Below are positions 42,994 to 55,828 of a stretch of 64,000 bases of DNA, piece after piece. Positions within the stretch are counted from its first letter, which is position 1. Each line of letters opens with the position of its first letter. Under the pieces are notes generated by a model. That model saw only the letters and a list, made by a program, of their open reading frames with translations. It was not told the DNA's origin and made no database searches. The translations under genes and the position numbers were made by a program. The DNA lies in assembly GCA_037976565.1 (NCBI GenBank), contig CP137683.1, positions 11,459,665-11,523,664 of the forward strand, given 5' to 3'. The stretch comes from Mesocentrotus franciscanus (Eukaryota; Echinodermata; Echinoidea; Camarodonta; Strongylocentrotidae).

Positions 42994-45900
42994 GAATAAT
43001 AATACAACGTCGTTACGCTGAAAAAAAATTCCCTTATATCTCTCACCGCCAAATAATCCGAACAATAGTATCAAGCGAGAGGAATCAACTGTTAAACGAA
43101 TTCATCACGAGTCTTGAAATTTCAGTTTGTAATTGCATGTCATAGAAGTATGAAAGAGAAGGTTGAGTTCTGATGAGAGGTGAGCAATAATTTGTGAGAA
43201 TTGTAATTGTAATTTTGCAAGTGAGGAAGAACATCAGAGAAAAAAAGTTCCCTGAAAGCATGGCTCTTCAAATGCCTTCATACTTATGCTAAATATGACA
43301 AGTAACAGCTTAAAATGAGGCCCGATTTTTATGCCACATGTTTGTGTAGTCCCATATACATCTTTCTGTGTACAGTGCTTGTTACTTTACAAAGACTAAG
43401 CCAAATTTCTTATAATTTTGATGACTCCACAACCTTGAACTACACACCAATACTTATATGCTACATGATCCACTTTTTTCTGATCGATTCCACACCGTTT
43501 CTTTCACAATGCAATCGCATGACCAGAACTCAACCTTATCTTTAAAGAGCAGCAATGGCGAACGAGTATTACTAAAATTCAACAATCGTTGCTTTAATGG
43601 TTTGCTTTTTCCTGAGAAATTAACACGAGACGTCAAGCTACATATAAATATGATCAACAAACATGATATTGTCTTAAAAACAGTCAGAAAACATTGGAAC
43701 TAGAATGAATAAGAGATAATGCGATCACGTAAACAAGAGCGATTTGTCCATGTTAATCCTCCAGTATCAAATACCCAAGTAAAACTCGAACCAGATGCAA
43801 ATAAAGGTAAAGGTAAAGACATACATTTATGACATATTTTCAATTGTCATGATTGTATTCTCTAATTATTTCTTCTTTATATTTTATTTTAATTTAATTA
43901 TTTTTTATTATTGAGGAATACACTTGCACATTATGTACTCCGTGGTAAGAAAGAAGTAAGCGAGGGAAAGTAAGGCAATAACAAAAGAGAGATAGAGAAA
44001 ATGGCCCGGGTTCAAATTCAGTTTTCTAAAAATTATGAGACCCGGTGCTGATGATCATTTATCTACCATGTGATTGCCTCATGACGCTAAATAAAAAAAT
44101 AGTACCACGAGGTCGTTTATTGTCAACAAACAGTTCAAATAGAATTGTATAGACGATGAAAAATAAGAATAATAATACAACGTCGTTACGCTGAAAAAAA
44201 AATTCCCTTATTTCTCTCACCGCCAAATAATCCGAACAATAGTATCAACCGAGAGGAATCAACTGTTAAACGAATTCATCACGAGTCTTGAAATTTCAGT
44301 TTGTAATTGCATGTCATAGAAGTATGAAAGAGAAGGTTGAGTTCTGGTGAGAGGTGAACACTAATTTGTGAGGGTTAAAATTGTTATTATGCAAGTGTGG
44401 AAGAACATCAGAAAAAAAAGTTTCTAGACAAGCATGGCTCTTCATATGCCTTCATACTTATGCTGAATATGACAAGAAACAGCTTAAAATGAGGCCCGAT
44501 TTTTATGCCATATATTTGTGTAGTTCCATATACATCTTTCTGTGTACAGTGCGTGTTACTGTACAAAGACTAAGCCAAATTTCTTATAAAGTTGATGACT
44601 CCAAAACCTTGAAGTACACACCAATACTTATATGTTACGTGATCAACTTTTTCCTGATCGATTCCACACCGTTTCTTTCACAATGCAATCGCATGACCAG
44701 AACTCAACCTTATCTTTAAAGAGCAACAATGGCGAACGAGTATTACTAAAATTCAACAATCGTTGCTTTAATGGTTTGCTTTTTTCCTGAGAAATTAACA
44801 CGAGACGTCAAGCTACATATAAATATGATCAAAAGACATGATATTTTCTTAAAAACAGTCAGAAAACATTGGAACTAGAATGAATAAGAGATAATGCGAT
44901 TACGTAAACAGGAGCAATTTGTCCATGTTAATCCTCCAGTATCAAATACCCAAGTAAAACTCGAACCAGATGCAAATAAAGGTAAACATAAAGACATAAA
45001 TGTATGACATATTGTAAATTGTCATGATTGTATTCTTGAATTATTTATTTTTTACATTTTATTTTAATTTAAATTATGTTATATTATTGAGGAATACACT
45101 TGCACATTACGTACTCCGTGGTAAGAAAGAAGTAAGCGAGGGAAAGTAAGGCAATGACAAAAGAGAGATAGAGAAAATGGCCCGGTTTCAAATTCAGTTT
45201 TCTAAAAATTATTAGACCCGGTGCTGATGATCATTTATTTACCATGTGATTGCCTCATGACGCTAAATAAAAATAGTACCACGAGGTCGTTTATTGTCAA
45301 CAAACAGTTCAAATAGAATTGTATAGACGATGAAAAAAAGAATAATAATACAACGTCGTTACGCTGAAAAAAATTCCCTTATATCTCTCGCCGCCAAATA
45401 ATCCGAACAATAGTATCAACCGAGAGGAATCAACTGTTAAACGAATTTATCACGAGTCTTGAAATTTCAGTTTGTAATTGCATGTCATAGAAGTATGAAA
45501 GAGAAGGTTGAGTTCTGGTGAGAGGTGAACACTAATTTGTGAGGGTTGTAATTGTAATTTTGCAAGTGAGGAAGAACATCAGAGAAAAAAAAGTTCCCTG
45601 AAAGCATGGCTCTTCAAATGCCTTCATACCTATGCTGAATATGACAAGAAACAGCTTAAAATGAGGCCCGATTTTTATGCCACATGTTTGTTTAGTTCCA
45701 TATACATCTTTCTGTGTACAGTGCTTGTTACTTTACAAAGACTAAGCCAAATTTCTTATTATTTTGATCATTCCAGAACCTTGCAGTACACACCAATACT
45801 TATATGCTAAATGATCAAACTTTTCTGATTGATTCCACACTGTTTTTTTTCACAATGAAGTCGCATGACCAGAACTCAACTTTATCTTTAAGTCCGCTTA

Positions 45901-48233
45901 TCTTGGAAATTTCCATCACCCCAACTTGTAGATTAGCTTTAGCAACTGTAAAGCGCTTGGATACTACAGAAAGTAACAAAGTTACATTCACGTAATCCTA
46001 TTGCATTCACCCCTTCTCATACACTTCTATTTCCACCTCTTCTGTTATTCAACTACCAGAGCAGGCCGAATTTATCACGAGTCTTGAAATTTCAGTTTGT
46101 TATTGCATGTCATAGAAGTATGAAAGAGAAGGTTGAGTTCTGATGAGAGGTGAGCAATAATTTGTGAGGGTTGTAATTGTAATTTTGCAAGTGAGGAAGA
46201 ACATCAGAGAAAAAAAGTTCCCTGAAAGCATGGCTCTTCATATGCCTTCATACTTATGCTAAATATGACAAGTAACAGCTTAAAATGAGGCCCAAATTTT
46301 ATGCCACATGTTTGTGTAGTCCCATATACATCTTTCTGTGTACAGTGCTTGTTACTTTACAAAGACTAAGCCAAATTTCTTATCATTTTGATGAATCCAC
46401 AACCTTGAAGTACACACCAATACTTATATGCTACATGATCCACTTTTTCTGATCGATTCCACACCGTTTCTTTCACAATGCAATCGCATGACCAGAACTC
46501 AACCTTATCTTTAAAGAGCAGCAATGGCGAACGAGTATTACTTAAATTCAACAATCGTTGCTTTAATGGTTTGCTTTTTCATGAGAAATTAACACGAGAC
46601 GTCAAGCTACATATAAATATGATCAACAAACATGATATTGTCTTAAAAACAGTCAGATAACATTGGAACTAGAATGAATAAGATATAATGCGATTACGTA
46701 AACAAGAGCAATTTGTCCATGTTAATCCTCCAGTATCAAATACCCAAGTAAAACTCGAACCAGATGCAAATAAAGGTAAACACAAAGACATAAATGAATG
46801 ACATATTGTAAATTGTCATGATTGTATTCTTGATTTTTTTTTTATATTTCATTTTAATTTAAATTATGTTTTATTATTGAGGAATACACTTGCACATTAC
46901 GTACTCCGTGGTAAGAAAGAAGTAAGCGAGGGAAAAGTAAGGCAATGACAAAAGAGAGATAGAGAAAATGGCCCGGGTTCAAATTCAGTTTTCTAAAAAC
47001 TAGACCCGGTGCTGATGATCATTTATCTACCATGTGATTGACTCATGACGCTAAAAAAAATATAGAACCACGAGGTCGTTTATTGTCAACAAACAGTTTA
47101 AATAGAATTGTATAGACGATGAAAAAATAAGAATAATAATACAACGTCGTTACGCTGAAAAAAAAAATTCCCTTATTTCTCTCACCGCCAAATAATCCGA
47201 ACAATAGTATCAACCGAGAGGAATCAACTGTTAAACGAATTTATCACGAGTCTTGAAATTTCAGTTTGTAATTGCATGTCATAGAAGTATGAAAGAGAAG
47301 GTTGAGTTCTGATGAGAGGTGAGCAATAATTTGTGAGAATTGTAATTGTAATTTTGCAAGTGAGGAAGAACATCAGAGAAAAAAAGTTCCCTGAAAGCAT
47401 GGCTCTTCATAATGCCTTCATACTTATGCTAAATATGACAAGAAACAGCTTAAAATGAGGCCCGAATATTATGCCACATGTTTGTGAAGTCCCATATACA
47501 TCTTTCTGTGTATAGTGCTTGTTACTTTACCAAGAATGTCCAAAATTTTCTTATCATTTTGGTGACTCCAGAACCTTGCAATACACACCAATACTTATAT
47601 GTTACGTGATCAACTTTTTCTTATCGCTTCCACACCGTTTCTTTCACAATGCAATCGCATGACCAGAACTCAACCTTATCTTTAAAGAGCAGAAATGGCG
47701 AACGAGTATTATTAAAATTCAACAATCGTTGCTTCAATGGTTTGCTTTTTCATGAGAAATTAACACGAGACGTCAAGCTACATATAATTATGATCAAAAG
47801 ACATGATATTGTCTTGAAAACAGTCAGAAAACATTGGAATTAGATCGAATAAGAGATAATGCGATATGTAAACAAGTGCAATTTGTCGATGTTAATCCTC
47901 CAGTGCCAAATACCCAAGTAAAACTCGAACCAGATGCAAATTAAGGTAAACATAAAGACATATATGTATGACATATTGTAAATTGTCATGATTGCATTCT
48001 CTAATTATTTATTTTTTTATTTTTTATTTTAATTTAAATTATGTTTTATGATTGAGGAATACACTTACACATTACATACTCCGTGGTAAGAAAGAAGTTA
48101 GCGAGGGGAACGGAAGGCAATGACAAAAGAGAAATAGAAAAAAATGGCCCGGGTTCACATTCAGTTTTTCTTTAAATATTAGACCCGCGGTGCTGAGGAT
48201 CATTTATCCACCATGTGAATGCCTTATAGTCCG
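42994..48233. repeat. Satellite array, unit about 1,172 bp, first segment
   Basis: GAATAATAATACAACGTCGT starts units at 42994, 44167, 45340 and 47131. The first two intervals are exactly 1,173 bp; the third is 1,173 + 618 bp because part of one unit is replaced at 45893-46067. Every unit contains ACGAATT(T/C)ATCACGAGTCTT, CTTTCTGTGTACAGTGCTTG, a 60-80-codon frame starting M-Q-S-H-D-Q-N-S-T and GCCCGGGTTCAAATTCAG (B-box-like). Copies are closely similar. The frame is not claimed as a gene. Confidence 0.93.
45893..46067. repeat. Foreign segment truncating a satellite unit
   Basis: About 175 bp unrelated to the satellite joins position TTATCTTTAA of one unit to ACGAATTTATCACGAG of the next. It contains GTAAAGCGCTTGGATACTAC, typical of a SINE 3' region. 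Confidence 0.6.
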
Positions 48234-49000
48234 GCAGCCACTGAGCTATACCTCGTTTTGTTGAAATAAGTTTTGTTGTTGATGGAATCTGTTTCCTTAG
48301 GCATTGCAGATGACCAAACAGAAAACTGGAACTTTGTCAGTGTTGAGCATTTTAAGATATGGCCAAAAACAAAATGGCCACCAAAATAGCCTATTTTGAG
48401 TAAAATTTGAATTATTTCATAACACATTAAGAAATATTGGCAGAGTGGTGTGCTTATAATTCGCGAAGACCATTGTCAACACATTCCTGATGATCATACA
48501 TGAACATAGATAGACATAATTAGCATATTTTCCATTGTATTTGTTGCTAATTTGCATATTCAAAATGCCGGATAAAGGCCAGCTGTTAAGCCTAGAATCA
48601 CAATAAAATAGTATTATAATCATTTCTTTCCATCTTATGTTTCTAATTCCTAGAATACCTAAGTGTACCAAATACTTATGTCATACTCATTTGTCAATAA
48701 TGAATAATTTAGATAATGGGAAAAAACAAAATGGCCACCAAAATGATAAATTTTATGCAACATTTGCCACAAGTATTATACATTACGGAAATTGGCAGAG
48801 TACTTTTCTGGTACTTCACGGAAACCATTGTAAAATGAAATTTGATGCCCCCACATGATCAGAGATGAACTGATTTGGATATTTGACTTTGGCGGCCATT
48901 GTATATTTGCTCATTTACATATTCAAAATGGCGGCAATGCTAGTTTATCACAGAATTTCTATCAATAGTCTACTAGTAATAAACATTTGTTTTCACAATA
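48234..49000. repeat. Left flank of inserted block: tRNA-like head and direct repeats
   Basis: The satellite breaks at about 48234 into CCGGCAGCCACTGAGCTATA, the complement of a tRNA A-box (TATAGCTCAGTGGCTGCCGG). Two diverged direct copies follow, about 357 bp apart (AACAAAATGGCCACCAAAAT at 48369 and 48726). Confidence 0.65.
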
Positions 49001-49041
49001 CGATTTGAAGATCGGCACGCTTAACATTCTCTTTGAAAGCT

Positions 49042-50829
49042 TCAGTTGTTGGTGGCATTGCAGCAAGATTTGGAGTGTTGGTAGCTCCTGCTTTCCCGAC
49101 CCGTGTAGTCCACACTTTCAGTCGGGCATTTGGCATAGCATGATGTTATGAGCGCTGTTGCATCTTTCATCACGTCGGCCATATCTGCATGTATGTCTCC
49201 AATCGATGGCAATGGGAACCCATTTTTCTGCCGCAGCACTTTTAGCAAAGTTCCTTTGCCAAATCCAAAATGTGCACCAACAGTATCACAACCTGTCAAT
49301 GCGTGACCTGCTAACATAGAAGGGATGATGTCTCTGTGTCTGTCCACTGTGGAATGTAAATCGATTACAGATCTGTCTCTGATGGACGACTCCATTATCA
49401 AGAGTGACTGAAGGCCTTGCTTTTGGTAGAAATGAAGCATAAGAACATAGACATCTGTGTCGTCTGCAAGCACCCTGAGGGATCTTCCTTCATCTGCAAG
49501 CATGATAGCCTGCTGTACAATAATCACATTAGCCTCCTCATGAGATGTGGCCATATCGTGCCGTTGGATTGGAACATCACCTGGACCTAGTTCAACAGGA
49601 GTGTCATCTTGGCTGGTGATCACAAGCTTGTGTTTTATGATGAAACCTGCATCGCTTTGCAGATGTTGACAAATGATGTTATTCAACTGTTTCTTGTTCT
49701 CTGTGACTGTCAGAGTCAGTTTCTGAGACGGAAGGGGTGAAGTTGGACTCAGTTGGAAAACTGTGCAACCATCATTGCCTCTCGATATCCTGGTTGCACA
49801 CTTGGTGCTGTAATCATTGTACCTGTCAAAGACCAAGTACACATCACCGGATTTTAGTCTCTCTTCAATCTTGCCTTTGAATTTCGATACAAAGTCCATC
49901 ACTGTTGGTTGTCGTGTTGGTGATGATGAAGGCCAAGTAGGAATCAAAGGAGAGCACAGCCATTGATCACTGTGCACGTTTCTGATACGTCTAGCTGATA
50001 CTTTAACCTTTGTCTGGTTCTTCAAAGCGGCCTTGGACTTCGAGATACGCATATCTCCAGACTCATCAAACAGAGCTGTAGGAACTGGCGACACCTCGCA
50101 TGACATTACATCATGGAAGTCAACATCTCTGGAAGTTGCTTGTAGACCTATCACGCGCGAGTATATCAACTTGGTATCGTACACCTTGGAATCGCCTACG
50201 TCAATTGATTTCTTCATGACAGCCATGGTTTGAACTTTCTTCGAAATTGTGTCGTAGAAACCTCCAGGCAATTTCCGTTCAAACTCACCCATTTGCTGAG
50301 CACCAATTTCAACTGCTCTGTCAACATTCACTGATTCAGGAGCGATCCGTCCATTGACCACATTGATAATGTTCGCTGGGTGCTTCTCTGGGTCCATTGG
50401 ATCGATGCTCACATCCAGTTTTCTGCGTAACCCGTCTCTTTCACCTTGGTCTGCAGATATCCTTGCTGGAGCCTCTTCTTTGTGCGCTGTTTTAGAACTA
50501 GCCGACTTGTCTATCAGAGTTGAAACGTCTTCCACAAGTCTGCTACATATGTGCAAGCTAAGGGCCCAAGTCTTGAGAGTTTCTGGCTTAAGAGTGATGC
50601 CAATCACACCAGCTTTAACATGCCCATATCGCATGAATGTTGTCTCGATGAACATGTCTCTCCATATGCCATTCCATAAGCCTTGAGTTTGTCTCATGAC
50701 TCTCATCACATGAGACCCTTTCATGAAATGCTGGAGCGCATCTCCTGGTAGGGCTTCGATGTGTCGAAGGTAGAATAACCCATATCGCGCGTAGTTTACA
50801 TGTCCTGACGCAAAGCAGTAGGGCATCAT
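49042..50829 (-). pseudogene. Longest intact frame of the FEN1-like family copy
   Basis: 595 codons without a stop. Residues 1-100 include G-H-V-N-Y-A-R-Y-G and W-N-G-I-W-R-D-M-F-I-E, which continue the frame that ends R-A-E-R just upstream. The acidic nuclease-like motifs lie between residues 333 and 526. The last 30 residues are out of frame relative to the family (K-V-W-T-T-R is in the alternative frame). It is not a standalone gene: it lacks the amino half. Confidence 0.75.
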
Positions 50830-50865
50830 GAGCTTTACTGCCTCCAGGTGTAGTGGCCAATCACC

Positions 50866-51552
50866 TTATCGTTCAGCCCGTACATAGAGCATCATTATCA
50901 GTACTGGTTTGATCAGGTTGTCGACCCACATCTTTGTTGGGCGACTTCTCTCTGCAAGGTCCTCAAGAGTTGTCATGAGATCGTTGTGAGACTTCAGGTG
51001 TCCCTGCACAACAATATCTCTCAGTAGCTCCTCGGCTACATGTACCATGCGCATGGCGCTCATGTTCATAGGAAATTTCTTTCCTGTCAGCATTTTGCCC
51101 ACACCTGCAAATGTAGATGCCAGAACATCTGCAAGGCCCGAGTCAGTCATCAATGTTCCGACTGCACCAACAAAACTCATCAGCATATGCATACCCCCTA
51201 ATCTGGGAATGACCTGAGGAAACAGGTTTGGATATGCCCATTGTACCTCTACTGCAACTCTGTACAGTTGTTGATCTGCAGTGAAGACAGTGAAACCTTG
51301 ACCAGTTTTCTCTGTTAACTGCTGTGATTTGCTCATGGCTGTCATTATTGTGTCTGGATGTGCTGGTGGCATATCAATCAATGGTAGATACACTGCTTTA
51401 GTTTTGGGTTGTGTGGCTTCTCCTTGATCGCGACACAAATGCGTATTATATCCATTGAATTCAGGACAGTTATCACGCTGCACAACATCTGTCAAGAACC
51501 TGAGGTCACACTCATTAGCTCTCTGTCGAGAAACAACCATGAGCGAGAACAC
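50866..51552 (-). pseudogene. Middle fragment of the same family copy
   Basis: 228 codons ending L-Y-V-R-A-E-R then TAA, 37 bp before the 595-codon frame. In the family this arginine-rich segment runs straight into G-D-W-P-L-H-L, which is present in the shifted frame here. Confidence 0.75.
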
Positions 51553-51685
51553 TTAGTGGTGGAACTTGGTTCTTGACAGGTGGCATATCTGGTATCTTTG
51601 GACCATTGTATCTCATGATGTCAAGCTTGTAGTCAACATCTGTAGACATCTCAGCCTTTTCAGCCGTGAAATCTCTTGCTGATCA

Positions 51686-52420
51686 TCATGGTGCATGCTT
51701 AATTGTATCTGGCTGGGTCATGAGAACCGCAAGGGAATGTGTTGACAATTTACCGTTCTGAGATGAAATATCTGGATCAAAGTTGTCAACTACAATCTGA
51801 ACAAGACCATATTCAGCATTTGATATTGCTGTCAGTTCAGTGATTTTCGCTGCCTCTACAGCTGCAGACTTCTTGAATCGTAGGAGGTCATCATACGTGC
51901 AGGTCACTCCAAAATAGTTCATTGTCTTTACTAGCTCCTTGGAATCTCGTAGAAGTACACCTAAGCTGATCTGTAGCTGGGTTGGATAATTGGCCAGTAC
52001 ATATGTGATGATATTACCAACAAGATAATCAGGTAGCGTGTTATCTAACTGGGATGATAAGCATGCGAGGAGGTTCAGAACGGTAGAGCTTACATTCTCT
52101 GTGATTTCTTCATGATTAAGACGAGTGCTGTACCTGCTCCTGTCATAACACATATCTCTGACTTCTTGAGTAATCTTGTTGGTCACCCTTGTAACTGCAA
52201 TAGCACAATCATCATCCTCAAAATCTGGCTTAACACGAAGGGCTTTGTTCGCCCTGCTTTTGAAAGCCAGGATTGTCGCTATGCCTGGGGATGAAAGAAT
52301 CAAAAGGTCATCGTTGAAGCGTTTAGATAGTTTAGTGACAAGAGTCCTTCGAGACATTAAATGCCCACCATTCTCTTCAGATAGAGTGTGCAGTTCTACA
52401 GAGTTCCATATTTTCGACAA
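51686..52420 (-). pseudogene. Amino-half fragment of the same family copy
   Basis: 244 codons with L-S-R-R-type T-L-V-T-K-L-S-K-R-F, D-F-E-D-D-D-C, V-G-N-I-I-T-Y-V and G-V-T-C-T-Y-D-D-L-L-R-F-K motifs, closing T-H-S-L-A-V-L-M-T-Q. A TGA stop follows, then the reading continues in another frame. Confidence 0.75.
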
Positions 52421-52790
52421 GTCATCCTCTAAGATCTCGTCATCTCCAAAGCTGCATCCCTCTCTTGTGTTGTATTTCCGTCCCTTTCAGCAGCATACGT
52501 GTTCTTAGAAAACAAGAACCTAGTACAACGACAGTCTCTATGATATAACGAGCGTCTGCGTATGCAAGTCACTTAAAACGCCAGCTAGCCTGACCCTTAC
52601 CTCCGAAGCCCATGTGTTATTTCGTTTGTCGCATTTGTCAATGATCGCCTGTTTAAAAAACTGTATGTGTCCTGCCCTTTTAACTTGTCTGCAAACAAAT
52701 GCTGGTCTCCATCTTGTCGGGTTTTGGGATCCTTTTCAGGATTGCACACCTCACCACAGAAGAAGCAATTCTGAATAAAGTTGAATTGGG

Positions 52791-53102
52791 GAGCTCAGAG
52801 CATCTTGCTCTTTTGGAGGGATTTCACTGGTATCTTGATCCCCATTGATTTGGTCAGTAGATGGAGGTCGGTGAGTAGAGGCAATACCTCAGTCACTTTA
52901 CTGACAGATGTGTGTATGTTAAACAGGGTATCTCAACAAATACATTTGCTTTGAGATGATAGGCTACCTCAATTAGCTTTAATTAAAATGCAGCTTATAT
53001 ACATCACAAAATATGTTGTCAGAGTGTGTTACAATGATTGCTTGTTATCAAAGTAGAAATCGCAAACAGCCAACTTCTTGTACACTTTTTTATGAATCAC
53101 TC
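52791..53102. other. Non-coding, no recognised content
   Basis: Upstream of the pseudogene; nothing recognised. Confidence 0.4.
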
Positions 53103-53910
53103 TGTATAAACAGAGAAAAGAGAAGTATAGACAAGTAAACAATTTTATGTCCACGGGAGAGACGTAAACACGCATATACCTTGGGCTGAATAACTGAAAA
53201 AAGTATTAACAAAAGTCTGGGAAGGAGACTAATATACAAACAAAATTCACATAGACATTACACGTAAACGGAAAATTGGATTCTCAAATCAAACCTTGTA
53301 GTTAAAATATCGCCATTATCTCAACATCTGATCAAAAACTAAAAGCCTACTTTCTATAGCCCATAGTCTCAGCTATAACATACCAAAATTTGGGAGAAAA
53401 TAGAGCACAAATAAGCTAGATAGTGCTCAAAAGTGAATGTCATGTAGATTCATGATGTGCACGAAATTCACCTTCCATAGGGATAACACGCAAATAACGA
53501 AAATTCTAACATGTGGCCTTTAATTGAATTTTTTCTATAATAACGTCATCAAAATGAAAAATAATGTGTACTGATCTTGTAGAAGATTCTCTTGGCTACA
53601 ACATATCAAAATTTAGAAGAAAATCGTTCAAAATTTACAGAGATACAATCATTTTCCACAAATATGCTGACGTCATAATATGCAAAATTCGTATTTTGAG
53701 TTCCAATTTCAATATGATGATGGCACGATATACTTAATGGCCAAATGATACATGAAATCATATCTCCGACTCATACTCTATCCAAATATGAAAAAGAAAT
53801 GCGGGTTCAGGTGCATCCAAAAGAGCGATAATGGATTTTGTATAGGCATGTTTTTGCCTATATATGCTATGTATTACAAGAGCTTGCGCGCACGGACATA
53901 AATCTCGAGA
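53103..53910. repeat. Dispersed repeat R3, copy 2
   Basis: Collinear with 40371-41440: ATACCTTGGGCTGAATAACT, GTCTGGGAAGGAGACTA, TGCTGACGTCATAATATGCA and TATATGCTATGTATTACAAG. It flanks the pseudogene on the right of the inserted block. Confidence 0.8.
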
Positions 53911-54254
53911 TTAAAATTTTCTGAATTCTCATTTATAGTATTGGCAAAAAATTCCTCAAAGTCAGTATAAATCTTCATTACTGACTGAGGAAAAAGGAAA
54001 AATGTCTCTTAAATTATACATGTATAATAGTTACTCATTTGGCCAAGGTGCTGCACAGAAAAAACAGCATAACGTAATATATGACACTGCTTGCACAAGT
54101 GTATAGGAACTGGCAACGTACAACAAGTATAACGTAGAGCAAGGTTGGTAACACGAGATATGTATATTCGAGTAAACAAAAACAAAAAGTGAACACAGCT
54201 GCAGATAGACATGAAGAACATGAATACATGAAGACATGACGACATGAAGACATG
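53911..54254. other. Non-coding right flank of inserted block
   Basis: Ends in a short GACATGAAGA(A)CATGAA repeat (54209-54258) from which the satellite resumes at AAGAAAGAAGTAGGCGAGG. Confidence 0.5.
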
Positions 54255-55745
54255 AAGAAAGAAGTAGGCGAGGGGAAAAATAAGGCAATGACAAAAGAGA
54301 GATAGAGAAAATGGCCGGGGTTCAAATTCAGTTTTCTAAAAATTATTAGACCCAGTGCTTATGATCATTTTATCTACCATGTGATTGCCTTATGACCCTA
54401 TAAATAAAATAATACCATGATGTCGTTTATTGTCGACAAATAGTTCAGACAGCATTGTAGAGACGATGAAAAAATAAGAGTAATAATAGAACGTCGTTAC
54501 GCTGAAGAAAATTACCTTCTATCTCTCTCTCCGCCAAATAATCCGAACAATAGAATCAACGGAGAGGAATCAACTGTTAAACGAATTTATCACGAGTCTT
54601 GAAATTTCAATTTGTAATTGCATGTCATAGAATTATGAAAGAGAAGGTTGAGTTCTGGTGAGAGGTGAACACTAATTTGTGAGGGTTAAAATTGTTATTA
54701 TGCAAGTGTTGAAGAACATCAGAGAAAAAATGTTCCCTGAAAAGCATGGCTCTTCATATGTCTTCATATTCTATATATGACACGTAACAGCTTTAATATA
54801 AGGCCCGATTTTTATGCCACATGTTTGTGTAGTTCCATATACATCTTTCTGTGTACAGTGCTTGTTACTTTACAAAGACTAAGCTAAATTTCTCATAATT
54901 TTGATGACTCCAGAACCTTGAAGTACACACCAATACTTATATGCAACATGATCCACTTTTTTCTGATCGATTCCACACCGTTTCTTTCACAATGCAATCG
55001 CATGACCAGAACTCAACCTTATCTTTAAAGAGCAGCAATGGCGAACGAGTATTACTAAAATTAAACAATCGTTGCTTTAATGGTTTGCTTTTTCATGACA
55101 AATTAACACGAGACGTCAAGCTACATATAAATATGATCAACAGACATGATATTGTCTTGAAAACAGTCAGAAAACATTGGAACTAGAATGAATAAGAGAT
55201 AATGCGATCACGTAAACAAAAGCAATTTGTCCATGTTAATCCTCTAGTATCAAATACCCAAGTAAAACTCGAACCAGATGCAAATAAAGGTAAACATAAA
55301 GCCATAAATGTATGACATATTGTAAATTGTCATGATTGTATTCTCAAATTATTTATTTTTTATATTTTATTTTAATTTAAATTATGTTTTATTATTGAGG
55401 AATACACTTGCACATTACGTACTCCGTGGTAAGAAAGAAGTAAGCGAGGGAAATTAAGGCAATGACAAAGAGATAGAGAAAATGGCCGGGGTTCAAATTC
55501 AGTTTTCTAAAAATTATTAGACCCGGTGCTGATGATCATTTATCTACCATGTCATTGCCTCATGAAGCTAAATAAAAAATAGTACCACGAGGTCGTTTAT
55601 TGTCAACAAACAGTTTAAACAGAATTGTATAGCCGATGAAAAAATAAGAATAATAATACAACGTCGTTACGCTGAAAAAAAATTCCTTTATATCTCTCAC
55701 CGCCAAATAATCCGAACAATAGTATCAACGGAGAGGAATCAACTG
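54255..55745. repeat. Satellite array, second segment
   Basis: Units start at 54478 and 55648 (1,170 bp apart). The second unit is cut after CAACTG by the TTAA insertion at 55746. Confidence 0.9.
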
Positions 55746-55761
55746 TTAACCCGTTCCTTCC

Positions 55762-55828
55762 GGGAACCTGCTATACCAGGTTCCCGTGGAGCGCACTCAC
55801 AGACGGGAACCTGGTATACCAGGTTCCC
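55762..55828. repeat. Two 24-bp palindromes (GGGAACCTGG / CCAGGTTCCC)
   Basis: 55805-55828 is a perfect 24-bp palindrome with TATA at its centre region. 55762-55785 is the same with one mismatch. They lie 12 bp inside the element terminus, a typical place for transposase-binding subterminal repeats. Confidence 0.85.

Larger units (their letters stand above)
49000..52790 (-). pseudogene. Frameshifted copy of a widespread uncharacterised gene family with FEN1-like C-terminal motifs
   Basis: Collinear minus-strand fragments of one long protein run from about 52790 to 49000, split by stops and frameshifts. The first part has a zinc-like C-F-F-C-G-E-V-C near 52760. The next (52420-51686) has I-W-N-S-V-E-L-H-T, L-S-S-P-G-I-A-T-I and V-D-N-F-D-P-D-I-S-S-Q-N-G-K. 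Then 51669-51527 lies in another frame, then 51552-50866, then a 595-codon frame (50829-49042) and a last shift near 49127 into K-V-W-T-T-R and M-P-P-T-T-E-A-F. From memory this family is present in many copies in cnidarian, echinoderm, mollusc and fish genomes without known function. In the 595-codon part, V-F-D-R-Y-N-D (residue about 333), H-E-E-A-N (430), A-D-D-T-D-V (455), G-H-A-L-T-G-C-D-T (508) and F-G-F-G-K-G (521) follow the order of FEN1/XPG nuclease motifs. At least five lesions make it non-functional unless the assembly is wrong. Confidence 0.75.

Noticed and set aside
43458..43703. Protein-coding gene in the satellite unit
   Set aside because: The frame is preserved because units are nearly identical, is broken by single-base indels in other units, and has no recognisable domain.
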